The notes under the pieces: generated by a model
What the model saw: only the letters and a program-made list of their open reading frames with translations
What the model was told of the DNA's origin: nothing
The model's database searches: none
Program-made: the position numbers and the translations under genes
NCBI GenBank assembly: GCA_012295275.1
Contig: CM022665.1
Span: forward strand, 36,605,433-36,660,432
Direction of reading: 5' to 3'
Source: Chrysomallon squamiferum
Lineage: Eukaryota; Mollusca; Gastropoda; Neomphalida; Peltospiridae
Length of the DNA: 55,000 nucleotides
In this document: one piece after another, positions 24,010-35,474 of the stretch
Position numbering within the stretch: position 1 is the first letter of the stretch
Layout: every line of letters starts with the position of its first letter

Positions 24010-24785
24010 GTAATCTGAAAGTACGAGGTGTTACACAAATGTTTTTTTCTCTTTTCTTTTACCTAACCGGTAGAAAGCTGTTCCCGTATGGACAACATCA
24101 GCTGGAACATTTACATATGTTGCTGGACATGTTGTGTTCGTGGGAAACGACAAAATCTTCTTTTGTCGGTTGATTACAGATGTTGAAAGTCGAATGTAAA
24201 TGTGTTAGTATTGTTGAAAAGTGAAAACTGTTTATCCTCTGTGAACACATGTGCCAATCCATTGTTGGAGGGGCACTGAGAGACAATGATCACGTGTTTA
24301 GATATTAGAGGGAGGCATTATGACCTTTGACATGATTTCTGTCTTCTGGGAAAGTCTTTTATTGTGGGCGCAGCTAGGCTGCCTAAATAAATAGATCAAA
24401 TGGACTTGAGATGCTTATCCTGGATATTTTGCTCCGGGGATAAACAAACGGTGAATATTTATTTTATTTTGGGTGTTCTGAAAGTAAAACAGTTGTTGTG
24501 GCCTACTTAACATGGCCGGAATGATAACAAGCAAGACTGTGACCAAGAAAGTTTATTATTTTTGGAAATAAAAAGATAAAATAAAAAGATAACAATATTA
24601 ACCTAATATATTTCAGTCTTGTAAAGGAACGAGTTCTTCTGTTTTCGTTGAATGTTTTGTTTGTTTGTTTTTCCTTTATTCTTCTTGAAATGTAAATTTC
24701 AGGACATCCGTGACATTTTCGAAGAATGCTAAACACTGACACACAGACACACATACAAGATATATACATTCATATAGACACTTAT
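24010..24785. other. Intergenic with a Su(H)-type match
   Basis: This is mostly unique sequence. CGTGGGAA at 24139-24146 is an exact Su(H)/CSL consensus. No gene is seen. Confidence 0.35.
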
Positions 24786-24786
24786 A

Positions 24787-24789
<3 letters not shown>

Positions 24790-24872
<83 letters not shown>
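24790..24872. repeat. GA microsatellite
   Basis: This is an uninterrupted GA tract of about 82 bases. Confidence 0.96.
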
Positions 24873-24879
24873 AGTTGAA

Positions 24880-25525
24880 AGACAGATAAAGAGAGTGAAT
24901 TAAAAGGAGATATTATGATGATAACAGAGGTGTAGAAAGTTTAAAACAATTTGATAATTAAAAAAAGAAAGAGACACAGAAAATGATAGACGATTAAAGA
25001 AAGTTAGAAACTGAAGTAATAAAACCATTGTATTACAATTCATCATACAAGAAAAACAATATACATAAAACAATATCAGTCAAAACTAAAAAAAACGTAT
25101 AGGCAACATATTTATAGTACTGTTCGACATCTCTTAATTGTCAGTTTTCGACATCCTTTCCTCTGTTTTTTATATATTTTTTTCTCTCTCTTTTCTCTAG
25201 TTATCCAGTCTTTCTTTCTTTTTGTTCACTGTAAAGCTATCTGTGCTGCGCATTACCAGACCTGCTGACGGTTTTGTTGAAGCTGTCATGTGCACCCTGC
25301 TGACAGACAAACTCCTCAGTTCAGACAAGCTGCTGCGTAACGTGGATCTTCGCCGTCGTCGTGGAGGTCTTCTTTCCTACGTCAGAAGTAACGATGCTGT
25401 TAATGCAATATTAATGAGATCAAGTTCGATGAAAATAATTTCAAGAAAGTCGTTCGGTGCAAACACACATATAAAAGTCTGAATGTAAATCAAGAGATCA
25501 TCACATGTTCTATGTTTGCATTAAC
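24880..25525. other. Intergenic with an unrecognised 86-codon plus frame
   Basis: The frame at 25222-25482 has balanced composition (Leu/Arg/Ser-rich, with RRRRGG near its middle). It is not preceded by a clear acceptor and matches no family I know. The rest is A-rich. Confidence 0.3.
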
Positions 25526-25529
25526 TGTA

Positions 25530-25670
25530 TTTTAATATATATATATATATCTGTATCTATATCTTTATATACATAGTTTTAAGTAAAATTTTGGGTAAAA
25601 TTCATTGTTTAAAACAGAACAAATATATATATATATATATATTAAACTAATAATAATAATAATAATAATA

Positions 25671-25702
<32 letters not shown>
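25530..25702. repeat. TA, AAT and GAT microsatellites
   Basis: TA (25535-25550, 25623-25642), AAT (25649-25671) and GAT (25672-25701) arrays are present. Confidence 0.92.
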
Positions 25703-25857
25703 AAAAATTCAAGCAGTCATTAATATAAAGAGATCAATTTCATTTATTTTTCAATTATGTTTCACGCTAGTAATTATACTTAACAAAGATTCAGACTGTT
25801 ATGAAATGGTATGATGAAGCCTGCATTGTCATCTCTAATAACCAGTTAATACATCAC

Positions 25858-26783
25858 TGGGGTTAGGGTTAGAGTTAGGGCTAGGGCTAGGGCTAGAGTT
25901 AGGGTTAGGACTAGGACTAGGGTTAGGGCTAGGACTAGGACTAGGGTTAGGACTAGGAACTAGGACTAAAGTTAGTACAAGGACTAGGGCTATAGTTAGG
26001 GTTAGGGTTAGGGCTAGGGCTAGAGCTAGATGCTCTTTTCGGGAAACTTAAAAATGAAGCTTAATTGTTTTGTTTATCTTCTTATGGTTATGATTATGGT
26101 TATGGTTATAGTTATCATTATAGTTATGGTTGGGTTAGGATAAGGGTTAGAGTTGTGTTTGGTTAGGGTTAGGATTAGTGTTAGAGTTAGGGTTAAGGTC
26201 AGTGATGTTAGTTTGGAATTAACTAAAGACATATTTTATTACCCATATACCGAGATGCCTCTTTTCGGAAAACTTAAAAAATGAAGCCTAATTGTTTTGT
26301 ATATCTTGTTAGAGTTATGGTTATGGTTATGGTTATGGTTATGGTTATGGTTATGGTTATGGTTAGGGTTAGGGTTAGGGTTGGGTTAAGGTTACGGTTA
26401 CGGTTACGGTTACGGTTATGGTTAGGGTTGGGTTAGGGTTAGGGTTACGGTTACGGTTACGGTTGGGTTGGATTGGATTGGGTTGGTTGTGTTGGATTAG
26501 GTTAGGATTAGGGTTATAGTAATGATTATGGTTATGGTTTGGGTTGGGATAGTTTAGTGTTAGGGTTAGGGTTAGGGTTAGGGTTAGGGTTAGGGTTAGG
26601 GTTAGGGTTAGGGTTAGGGTTAGGGTTAGGGTTAGGGTTAGGGTTAGGGTTAGGTTAGGGTTAGGGTTAGGGTTGGTGATGTCGGTTTAGAATTAACTAA
26701 AGACATATTTTATTACCCCATATACCAAGATGCTCTCTTCGGAAAACTTAAAAATGAAGACTAACTGTATTGTATGTCTTGTA
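25858..26783. repeat. Interstitial telomere-like domain with repeated spacer
   Basis: G-rich hexamers run on the plus strand for about 900 bases in homogeneous blocks: mixed TTAGGG/CTAGGG (25860-26035), TTATGG (26315-26362), TTACGG (26391-26415 and 26445-26463), and nearly perfect TTAGGG (26560-26674, about 19 units with one deletion). Three copies of a non-telomeric spacer interrupt it at 26028-26082 (partial), 26198-26310 and 26674-26783. They share GAATTAACTAAAGACATATT in the two full copies and TTCGGAAAACTTAAAAATGAAG in all three with small changes. TTAGGG is the usual telomere repeat of molluscs. The arrangement indicates segmental amplification of spacer plus hexamer arrays rather than a simple chromosome-end relic. 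Confidence 0.9.
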
Positions 26784-26796
26784 AAGAAAAAATCAA

Positions 26797-26797
<1 letters not shown>

Positions 26798-26840
<43 letters not shown>
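26798..26840. repeat. CA microsatellite
   Basis: A pure CA tract sits directly after the last telomere-domain spacer. Confidence 0.95.
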
Positions 26841-26843
<3 letters not shown>

Positions 26844-26880
26844 CACACAAACATATACAATAAAAAAAAATTGTTTTCTT

Positions 26881-26992
26881 GTGCCATTTTTTCTAAATCT
26901 GCACTGTGCCATTTCTTCCGGGTTCCGTTTTTCCCATGTGCCATTTTTTCCGGTGCCATTTTTTCCAGTGCCACTTTTTCCGTATCCCCATG
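26881..26992. repeat. Short minisatellite with GTGCCATTTTTTCC units
   Basis: Five to six imperfect units of GTGCCATTTTTTCCG lie about 16-29 bases apart. On the minus strand the repeats translate as GKNGT-like and EKMA-like periodic peptides. There is no evidence that they are expressed. Confidence 0.75.
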
Positions 26993-26999
26993 GAACAGC

Positions 27000-28035
27000 C
27001 ACATATCACTGGCTTCATCCTGGCTTATTTATATTTCAGCATCTTTTCACTACCTGAAACAGTAACTGTTAGGCAAACAGTGTCCCCAGCCTTCATGTCT
27101 TAAGCAGAATTCTCAGAGATTTTGCTCACATTATGGTTCTCAAGCATTTCTCTCTTTTGTTTACTTTGATGGAAGCAATACAAACATCACCCATACGTAC
27201 CTGTTTACCAATTAACAATTCAATGATATCCAATAGCTGATGTAATACTCTGTGCTCGGTTATCGATAAATATTAATTATTTCGTTGCCGAATTGATCTC
27301 TTAGGCTAACAATTCATTCGTGAAGATGATGACGTAACCAAAATGGCCTCAAGCCACGTTTCAAAACCCGTCTTATCGGCTAGTCTTCGTATCCATCAAT
27401 ATTATTCTGATTTTTTAATTATCAATTCACCTTATTTCAGTTAAATGTCTTTGTCGTTGCTGTGGGTATTATTATAACTGAATATGACAGTATTGGTTTT
27501 TCGTTTCTAACATGCCACTGAAATCGAACATGTGGATTAAAGTGGTCTACGCGTAACATTGGTTATTTAATACGTATTTGTTTCAATTCATCTTTAAACT
27601 GGATTGATTTACCAGTATTCAATGATGAAGAGCCGTAAAATCCAATAACAATAACTGAAATATGAAGACGTTAAATAACTGGAATATATTTAATATAAAA
27701 GTAATAAAATGAAGGGGAAAAAAAAAAACGACAAAAAAAACAACAATTAAACATGAAAGATAATATTAAACAAAGATTAAAATGTAGTTAATATATTTAA
27801 CTCAAAACATACTTACTTCTTCAGCGACTTTAGGATTCAAACCTGGCCAAATATTCTGGATTTGTGCCTTCTACAGAACCACCTCTTCTTTTATTCTTAC
27901 GTCCATCTATTTTCACCTTTTTGGTGGATATTTCAAATATTTTGATGTTTTGCTTTGTCCTACCAATACATCAAAACTGCAACCGGAATCCGTAATATTT
28001 TAATTGTCGCATATGCTTGTTATGAGATTTCTGGT
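27000..28035. other. Intergenic, mostly unique
   Basis: A pocket at 27290-27370 carries GATGACGTAACC and CAAAATGGC (near-CRE and YY1-like cores). No gene is recognised. Confidence 0.4.
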
Positions 28036-28039
28036 TGTT

Positions 28040-28088
28040 TTTTTTGTTGTTTTTTTTTCGGGGGTGGGGTAATATTTTTATTTTTATT

Positions 28089-28123
<35 letters not shown>

Positions 28124-28225
28124 CTTATTATTTTTATTATTATTATTATTACTAATATTTATTTATTTATTTTTATTTTTTTATTGTTTTATTATTATTA
28201 TTATTTTTTTGTTTTGTTTTAAAGT
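28040..28225. repeat. T-rich TTTA/TTA repeats
   Basis: Poly-T, ATTT (28086-28124) and ATT arrays are interleaved. Confidence 0.9.
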
Positions 28226-28754
28226 TATTTCTTGATTTTCACACTGTTATAAATTTAAGCTTTTCTAACAAACATTTACTGTGTTAACCTGTATAAATAA
28301 CTGCGGACTACTGTATTAACGATCGAATTACTATGTCTTAAAGCTAACAAACCACACTATACTAGAACAACAATATTATACACTTTACACGGTGACTACT
28401 ATTATATTTTCTGTTTTATTATTACCGAAATAGCTAATGTATTCGAATTAATTCATGGACTGATTTAATTAAATAATTAATTTGCATTAAGTAACAGTTA
28501 CAGTGACAGTTATTTTATTGAAAAGCACACATTTTATACATAATTATGCATAGAAAAATACAATTACAACTGCGTACATATACAAAAAAACGACACATAT
28601 TCATACATAGCAGAGCTATTTGCAATCATTTCGAAAACAAAACAGTAGTTACCATAAGTGAAGTAAACGTGTATTCCATTCAGTGTAAACATTTAGGTGT
28701 AAATGTTCCTGGGATAGGCCTATGTTTTCATTCAAATAATACTTTTACTTTTTA
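28225..28754. other. AT-rich intergenic, nothing recognised
   Basis: I see no repeats beyond short AT runs and no gene. Confidence 0.4.
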
Positions 28755-29197
28755 GACTTTTGGTGTTGTTGGACACAGACATTAAATTACGACATACATG
28801 TTGATGTTGTTGCACGTAGATATTAAATGTCGACATACATGTTGATGTCGTTGGACGTAGACACTAAATTAAGGGACATACATGTTGATGTCGTTGGACG
28901 TAGACACTAAATTAAGGGGCATACATGTTGATGTCGTTGGACACAGACATCGAATTACGACGTACATGTTGATGTCGTTGGATGCACGATATTAATACGA
29001 CTTAACTGTTGTTGTTAATGGACACAGACATTGAATGATACTGGACATACACATTAAATTATGACATATCCATTGATGTTGCTGGACACTGACACTAACT
29101 TACGACATACTTGCTTGTGTTGTATGTCGCTGACACTAAATGTAGACATACTTGTTGCTATTGCTTGTCATGGACACTAAACTATGACATTAGCCAA
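28755..29197. repeat. ~42 bp minisatellite, about ten copies
   Basis: The unit reads roughly GTTGGACACAGACATTAAAT, TACGACATACATGTTGATGT. Copies start near 28768, 28809, 28850, 28893, 28936, 28977, 29017, 29080, 29121 and 29160. Central copies are nearly identical (two share ACACTAAATTAAGGG), while outer copies decay, as expected from unequal exchange. A poly-A tract follows at once. Confidence 0.9.
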
Positions 29198-29216
29198 TGT
29201 GGATTTTAAAAAATTG

Positions 29217-29270
<54 letters not shown>
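29217..29270. repeat. Poly-A run
   Basis: About 54 consecutive A bases lie immediately after the minisatellite. Confidence 0.96.
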
Positions 29271-29272
<2 letters not shown>

Positions 29273-29599
29273 AATAGAATGTACTTGCCGAACTTAGCTG
29301 TGGAACATCAGCAGAGAAATGAACGTGTCAACATTGTGAATCACTGCGTTTAAACGTCCACTCCATTCATAACTATTGTACGATTTACAACTGACTGCAT
29401 AAATTGAGCAGCTGTTTCATTTTAGTATGTTCCGATCTGCTAAATACATCTGATTAAAATACGGTCGAAACTTGCCCGTTTCATTATTCGCCGCTCACAT
29501 AAAACTGCCAAACTACGGGTCATTACGTTCGTGCGTTGTTCTTTGTTTTGTCGCCGTGTACCTTTTTGTCATCCTTGCTCTTTCACCTTTATTTTGTTT

Positions 29600-29675
29600 T
29601 ATTTCTCTTTCTTTCTTTCTTTCTTTCTTTCTCTCTCTCTTTTTTTTTTTTTTTTTCTCTCTCTCTCTTTTCTGT
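29600..29675. repeat. CTTT/CT/poly-T tract
   Basis: TTTC units, CT dinucleotides and a T run occur in succession. Confidence 0.9.
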
Positions 29676-29679
29676 CGTC

Positions 29680-30415
29680 ATTTCATTTTTACGATTAGCT
29701 CAGCGTAAAATCGTTTGTCCTCAGATACATTAGCATTAATTATTCTCGGTATTTATCTCGTCGTTACCACACTGCTGTAGTGTCCATTGATTTTTTTTTT
29801 TGCAGCCACGAGGTGCTACAGAGAAGTGTATCTAGCTGACAAACTGTTTCGTGATAAGATCTTCATGCCGGCAACGAAATTGTCCCGCTTCATTCGAGTG
29901 ATGATCAATTGATGCAATTATAATTATAATAATTGACACCACTGTCGTCGTCAACTGAGGGACTGAGAGAGAGGTGGCAGATAAGAGGAGAACAGGGGGC
30001 AGAGAATGAGAAATAAAAGAAGAGGGTGGGTGAGAGTGAGAGTATGTCGTATTTGTGTGTCTGTCTGTGTGTTTGTGTTTGTTGCAATAAAAAAGAATAC
30101 ACCCCAAAAACAGAGAGAAAGAACGAAAGAGACAGAAACTGAGATAAGATAATTTAGTTTTATATATATATATATAAATTTATTTATTTTATTTCTTCTT
30201 CTTTTCTTTTCTTTAATTATTTTATTTAAAAAAAATTTAATTTTTTTAACTGAAAATTAGCTATGAAGATATTTTGTTAGAATATAATGGAAACAAATTA
30301 ATTTTTTGAACTATATTGATCACAAGATGATATTCCTTAATATTTTTTATTGTCTTATGTTTACGATTTAGGATCCTTTTCTTCGTCACAGTGATTCTAG
30401 TCCAGTAACTTTCCT
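29680..30415. other. Intergenic, nothing recognised
   Basis: A purine-rich pocket (29960-30150) and AT-rich DNA are present. Overlapping 65-91 codon minus frames are not recognisable. Confidence 0.4.
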
Positions 30416-30559
30416 TTTTTTTTTTTTTTTTTTTTCTGCTAATAAGTATCAACAATATAATCTTAGAGCGATGGTTCAGTTTTCTTTCTATATAAATTTG
30501 TAAATAATTTAGTATATCATGGAATCTTTATTGCTAAGTTTTAATTTCATATTTTAATG

Positions 30560-31150
30560 ACGCATTATTAAATACGACCCATCACGAAGAAAAATGAGCT
30601 GAAGGCATGATGTACATGAGTTAGTTTTGAAATGAGTAAACGAAAAATATCATGCAGATCATTATCGAATTCCATTTCCGGTGAGTAATGGCCATGAATG
30701 ACGTCATAACCATTGTTAGATTGCTCGGATAATATTTAATGGAGCCTTGTGGTGGCAATAGACACGGTATTTTTGGAATAACTGTCTTTTATTTGTTTGT
30801 CTCTCTCTTTTTATTTTTTTATTATTATTATTATTTTTATATTTTTTTTTCCCCTGAACAATATTATAGATTAAAAATACAAATAAAACAGCCTTTGCTG
30901 ACTCAAGGAGATGGAAGATATGTCAGAACTTCCCGTAGCAAAGTAGATAGGTAATAATATAAAATTGAAACGGTACAAATCGTTAGTTTTTCGACACATA
31001 TTTGACAGTCAATAAGACTGGTAGATTCTAAGATCGCTTCTAGGAAATGGCTCCTACCCACGGTTATTGAGAAAATATTGAAAAGTTGTAATATAGATAT
31101 TACAGAGTTAATTTTGCAGGCAGATAACCCAGGCCCATGCACCTGTGTTC
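30560..31150. promoter_or_regulatory. Unique island with a perfect CRE and SOX-like core
   Basis: TGACGTCA at 30699-30706 is followed eight bases after its start by ATAACCATTGTTAG (CATTGTT, SOX core). Neighbouring DNA is non-repetitive apart from a T-rich segment at 30805-30850. No gene-like frame is present. Confidence 0.3.
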
Positions 31151-32090
31151 AAGACAGATGTGTTTTACAAAATATTGTAAGTGATGACCATGTTACAACT
31201 TGTTCAGTGAAAATGCTAAAATGATTAGTCAAAGTTAAACTATTTCAAATATGATCCTTCTTCGTTTGAATGTGTGTGTGTATGTGACTGGATGCTTCTG
31301 TTTTTGTGTGTTTGAGTGCAAGAGAGGTAGGTGGTAGGTGGTATTTCTAAATTAAACATTTCAGACTGAGTGAATGACTAATAGTCACTTCACAATACAA
31401 TTTACAGCGTGTTGTATTTAGAAACACAGTCTGAAAAGTACTGACTAATATTTTATAAACGTTTATCTAAACATCGTCTGATATTTTCTGAATGACTCAA
31501 AGAATTTTGTGCGTAATGCATGTTATACATAATCCTGATTGTTCTAGATCCTATTTTATATTTAAATATTGATGCTCACTGTTACATTGGGTGAATGAAC
31601 GGGTTTATTATCTAACGTACAAAAGCTGAGAAAAAAAAAAGCGTGGGATGTTGGAAATAACAGATTTTATGCTTCAGTAATTTGTCATAGTCCTGCAAGA
31701 ATAATTAAATACTTTAGTTTTCCAGCTAATTTTGTCTTTTCTTTACGTATTTATTTCTGCATAAATGTATATTGAAATTTTCTTCCAGTTCATTCCACAT
31801 TTTCTTCACATACCCAGCAAATGAATGGATATCCATCAACCCATAATTATTTCATACAATATGATTTTTGTTACCGATATTATTAATTCAGTACGTTACT
31901 TATATTTCAGTTGAGAGTGTGAATAGCCTGAAATTCTCTTTAGACGTGTTTGCTTAAATTTTCTGCTAGGTTTAATCTTTAGAGCTGTTTTTGAACCTGC
32001 AATCTCAGGTAATTTTATTTCTAACTGTTTGTAAAAATATTTTTAAATGAGAAATATGACTTTCGTTAAATAAATAATGTATTTAGCAAT
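31150..32090. other. AT-rich intergenic, nothing recognised
   Basis: This is unique AT-rich sequence with no gene or higher-order repeat visible. Confidence 0.4.
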
Positions 32091-32093
32091 ATC

Positions 32094-32114
32094 ATCGAAT
32101 ATATATATATATAT

Positions 32115-32162
<48 letters not shown>

Positions 32163-32175
32163 ACACACACACGTA
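32094..32175. repeat. TA and CA microsatellite
   Basis: A short TA run is followed by a CA tract with one GACAC interruption. Confidence 0.95.
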
Positions 32176-32179
32176 GTCA

Positions 32180-32680
32180 TTTATCTATCCATTTATCCAT
32201 CCATCAATCAACATAATTATTCTTCCTTGCTTCCTTCCTTCATATACTCATCCACTCACTCATTCATCATTTTACCTCACATCGTTAGAAGCATTCCTCC
32301 CATATGCAGCATTCACGCAAACATCGACTCACTGAATGGAGCAGTCAGTGATTTTCCTACCACGTCTTTTATGATTTCGTCAATTCTTTACCGTGCACAG
32401 GTGGTCTACATACAACACGCTGTTCTTGTCAAACTCCTGCTCAAAGTTCTAGCAATTTCATTATAATTCTGTGCCGTTTTGTAATCGCTTCGACAGTAAA
32501 TTACCTCCAATTCCACGAAACACAAAACCACCAAGGAGTAACATATGCCAAGCTACGTGTAAAACCGGGAAGCTTCGCTGGGCTAAGGGGAACGTCCTGG
32601 ACGCATAAATCCCGCGGTGACATTTTTGTGTTCGATATTGTTTCATGGAGGACAATCATAACAATAGGATCTGTTTTCAA
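32180..32680. other. Unique intergenic pocket
   Basis: CATC/TTCC-rich sequence passes into a GC-richer block (32470-32640). A 129-codon plus frame (32077-32466) starts inside the CA microsatellite and is not convincing. Confidence 0.35.
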
Positions 32681-32686
32681 CAATAA

Positions 32687-32736
32687 TAAAAAAAAAAAAA
32701 AAAGTAAAGATAAAAATAAAAAACATTTAAGAAAAG

Positions 32737-32812
<76 letters not shown>
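32687..32812. repeat. Long poly-A/A-rich tract
   Basis: An A-rich lead is followed by about 74 uninterrupted A bases (32739-32812), the longest homopolymer in the window. Confidence 0.96.
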
Positions 32813-32814
<2 letters not shown>

Positions 32815-33199
32815 TTAAAGAAAGATAAAAATGTAGAAAAATGTACCTTTGTTACCTTGGATAGCTGAGGAAATTTTTATTTTTATTTTTTAAATTTCTT
32901 TATTTTATTTTATTTTTATTATATATATAGTTTAAATCTTGTTCTTGTTGTTGTCGTTGTTGTTGTATTTGTTGCTGACTTTTTCAGATGTTTTTATTTT
33001 CAGTTAATAAGTTACAGAAATGTAACAGAAATGGATGCTCAGAAGTTACAGACTAGTTACTTGAATAAATTAAAATGGATGTAAACACTTCGATGATCAG
33101 TTTTTTTGTTATGTGTGTAACTGTTGTCATCAACATACATATTGTGTTCATTTAAAAATGGAATTTGTTTCTGTTTAAAAAAACAAGCAAAACAACCCG

Positions 33200-33396
33200 A
33201 CACATATATACATACAAACAGAAAGACAGACAGACAGACAGACAGACAAACATACATACCTATATACATATGACACATACGTACATACACATACATTCAT
33301 TCACACAAATACATAAACATATTCACACATACAAACACATATATACATACATATATAAACACACATATATACAAACATACATATATACACACATAT

Positions 33397-33445
<49 letters not shown>

Positions 33446-33465
33446 AACAAGCATACAGATATAAC
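33200..33465. repeat. TACA, GACA and CA microsatellite cluster
   Basis: GACA units (33221-33247), irregular ATACA repeats (33248-33400) and a CA tract (33401-33442) form one block. A mixed A-tract follows at 33524-33563. Confidence 0.92.
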
Positions 33466-33569
33466 GCAAAATGATGATTAAGGAAAAAAACCCATTAAAT
33501 TGTAATGGAAAATTTTCCAATTTGAAAAAAAAAAAAAAAAAAGGAAGAAGAAAAAAAAAAAAGGTTGTC

Positions 33570-34010
33570 ATAGAAAAGTGTAAAAATATAGTTAATAATC
33601 TATGTCGGAAAACATATGTCGCCTTATTCTTATCACTTTCCACTGGTGTGTTTTTATATAGATTTTCGCTTTATGACATGACAGCCTACAAGCGCATTCA
33701 CTGTTGTGACCAATTCATAACAAATAACACTAAATCGGCCTTCGAAAAAGAATGTAAAAAATTACAGAAAATCCATATGTTATACGACGCGTTCCAAGTA
33801 AAAAAACAAATCTATTCCCACTAGAAACGATTTTACTTGTAAACCGTGGTAAACTGAAATACACACGGTAACGCCATTCCAAGGAAGTCTAACAATTATT
33901 AACCGTTACAACTGAGAACCTACCCTTAATTATTTTTATAAATTTTATTTTACTGATGTCTATCGCAAATATTTAGATATCTCTGGAATTCAGAGCTATG
34001 TTGTATTTAA
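33570..34010. other. Intergenic, nothing recognised
   Basis: The 117-codon plus frame covering 33471-33824 is Lys-rich at its start because of the A-tract. It has no recognisable domain and is not called as a gene. Confidence 0.35.
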
Positions 34011-34016
34011 TGTAAT

Positions 34017-34024
34017 AATAATAA

Positions 34025-34083
<59 letters not shown>

Positions 34084-34109
34084 TAATGACTATAATGATA
34101 AAAATGGTG

Positions 34110-34159
<50 letters not shown>

Positions 34160-34160
34160 C
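34017..34160. repeat. AAT microsatellite
   Basis: Two AAT arrays (34024-34085, 34111-34159) are separated by a short GAT-rich spacer. Confidence 0.95.
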
Positions 34161-34164
34161 ACTA

Positions 34165-34699
34165 TAACAGTTAAATTATGACAGTGTCATTATTTATATC
34201 TACACATAATACGACACACCTGTAATAACCTTAATGTAAAATATTTTATCTTTGAACCCTGACTCTATATCCATATATTTGTATACCTATCCTGGCTTTA
34301 TAGCATAAGTTTATTACTAATATATGTCCTATTTGCACTATATATGCTTAACATGCCGACATTTAATTCGCATATAGAATCCTAGTGGAAGAGTTAAGGC
34401 GAAATCACACAATCTGAGTTATATTAATCATTTACATATGCTCTGTTGTGCTGAAGAAATCGTTATTTCTGTGATGCAGATGAAGATACGAACTAATAAT
34501 AAATTCTCATTCTTCGATTTCTTGATTGCTATAATGTTAACCCGTTCAAGACTGAGCAGACTCATAAGAATCAAGGAAGTAACAGATTTTTTTTTTTTTT
34601 TTTGTAAGTGTGTGTTACAGACAGAGACAGAGACACACAGACAGATAAACGAAGATAGGCTGTTACAGAAAAAGATTACAAAAAAAAAAAAATAAAATA

Positions 34700-34730
<31 letters not shown>

Positions 34731-34735
34731 ATTGT
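34165..34735. other. AT-rich intergenic with poly-T and AAAT repeats
   Basis: Poly-T at 34588-34603 and AAAT at 34693-34729 flank otherwise unique DNA. No gene is seen. Confidence 0.45.
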
Positions 34736-34739
34736 GAAA

Positions 34740-35200
34740 AGAAGACGTATCCATCAACCCACGAATTCCTCATTTTCGTTACTAGAAATCGATCAGTTTT
34801 ACCGCGCCTTTATAACGGTAAAAATGTGCCATGTTCCACCTGCCAGAACAACCAATGCAATTGTTATATGTCTTCATGCTTCCTTCTTCGTTATGACCAA
34901 GCACGTTTTGCTGTAAACTGATCCGCTCGTTGTGGAGAAACGATTAGTGCGCTCCATTAAGTTGGGCTGAATTCCCAGTGACAACATGTTTGCTTTGAAA
35001 AACACTTGCCTGTGTGATGACTATTGTTAACGTCATCGTCGAAATTTGTTTCTACGTGCAGTCGGGTTTGTTTTTTCTCTGCTACGATATGACTTTCAAC
35101 ACTTCGGGGGCTGAGAAAAATCACAAGGAATGTAAAAATTTTTCATCAACTCAGATCTTCTAAGAAAACTGTTTAAATTATGTATGGAATTTAGACTTGG
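34740..35200. promoter_or_regulatory. Non-repetitive island
   Basis: Sequence such as CCACCTGCCAGAACAACCAATGCAATTG and GGAGAAACGATTAGTGCGC contrasts with the repeats on both sides. No coding frame is recognisable, so it is a weak regulatory candidate. Confidence 0.25.
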
Positions 35201-35334
35201 AATTTTGTATGTATTGAATTTTTTTTTTTTTTTTTTAATTATTGCAAACGATAATACTGTTGGATTTTATCATGCTCCATTTGCTGGTGAAAAATACCTT
35301 GTTGATGTCTTCAAATAAATAACCTTTAATATAT

Positions 35335-35423
35335 TATTTATGTATGTATGTTTGTTTGAATGTGTAATTGTATGTATGTATGTATGTGTATCTGTGTTTA
35401 AGCATGATGTGTATGTATGTTTG

Positions 35424-35469
<46 letters not shown>

Positions 35470-35470
35470 A
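35335..35470. repeat. TATG/GT/TA microsatellite
   Basis: Irregular TATG units, a GT tract (35429-35456) and TA (35457-35469) are present. Confidence 0.9.
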
Positions 35471-35474
35471 ATAA

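Noticed and set aside
28755-29197. CRISPR-like array of regularly spaced repeats
   Set aside because: Units are contiguous, diverged and lack unique spacers; the genome is eukaryotic. It is a minisatellite.
32077-32466. 129-codon plus frame
   Set aside because: It starts in a CA microsatellite and continues through CATC/TTCC-rich sequence with no recognisable domain.
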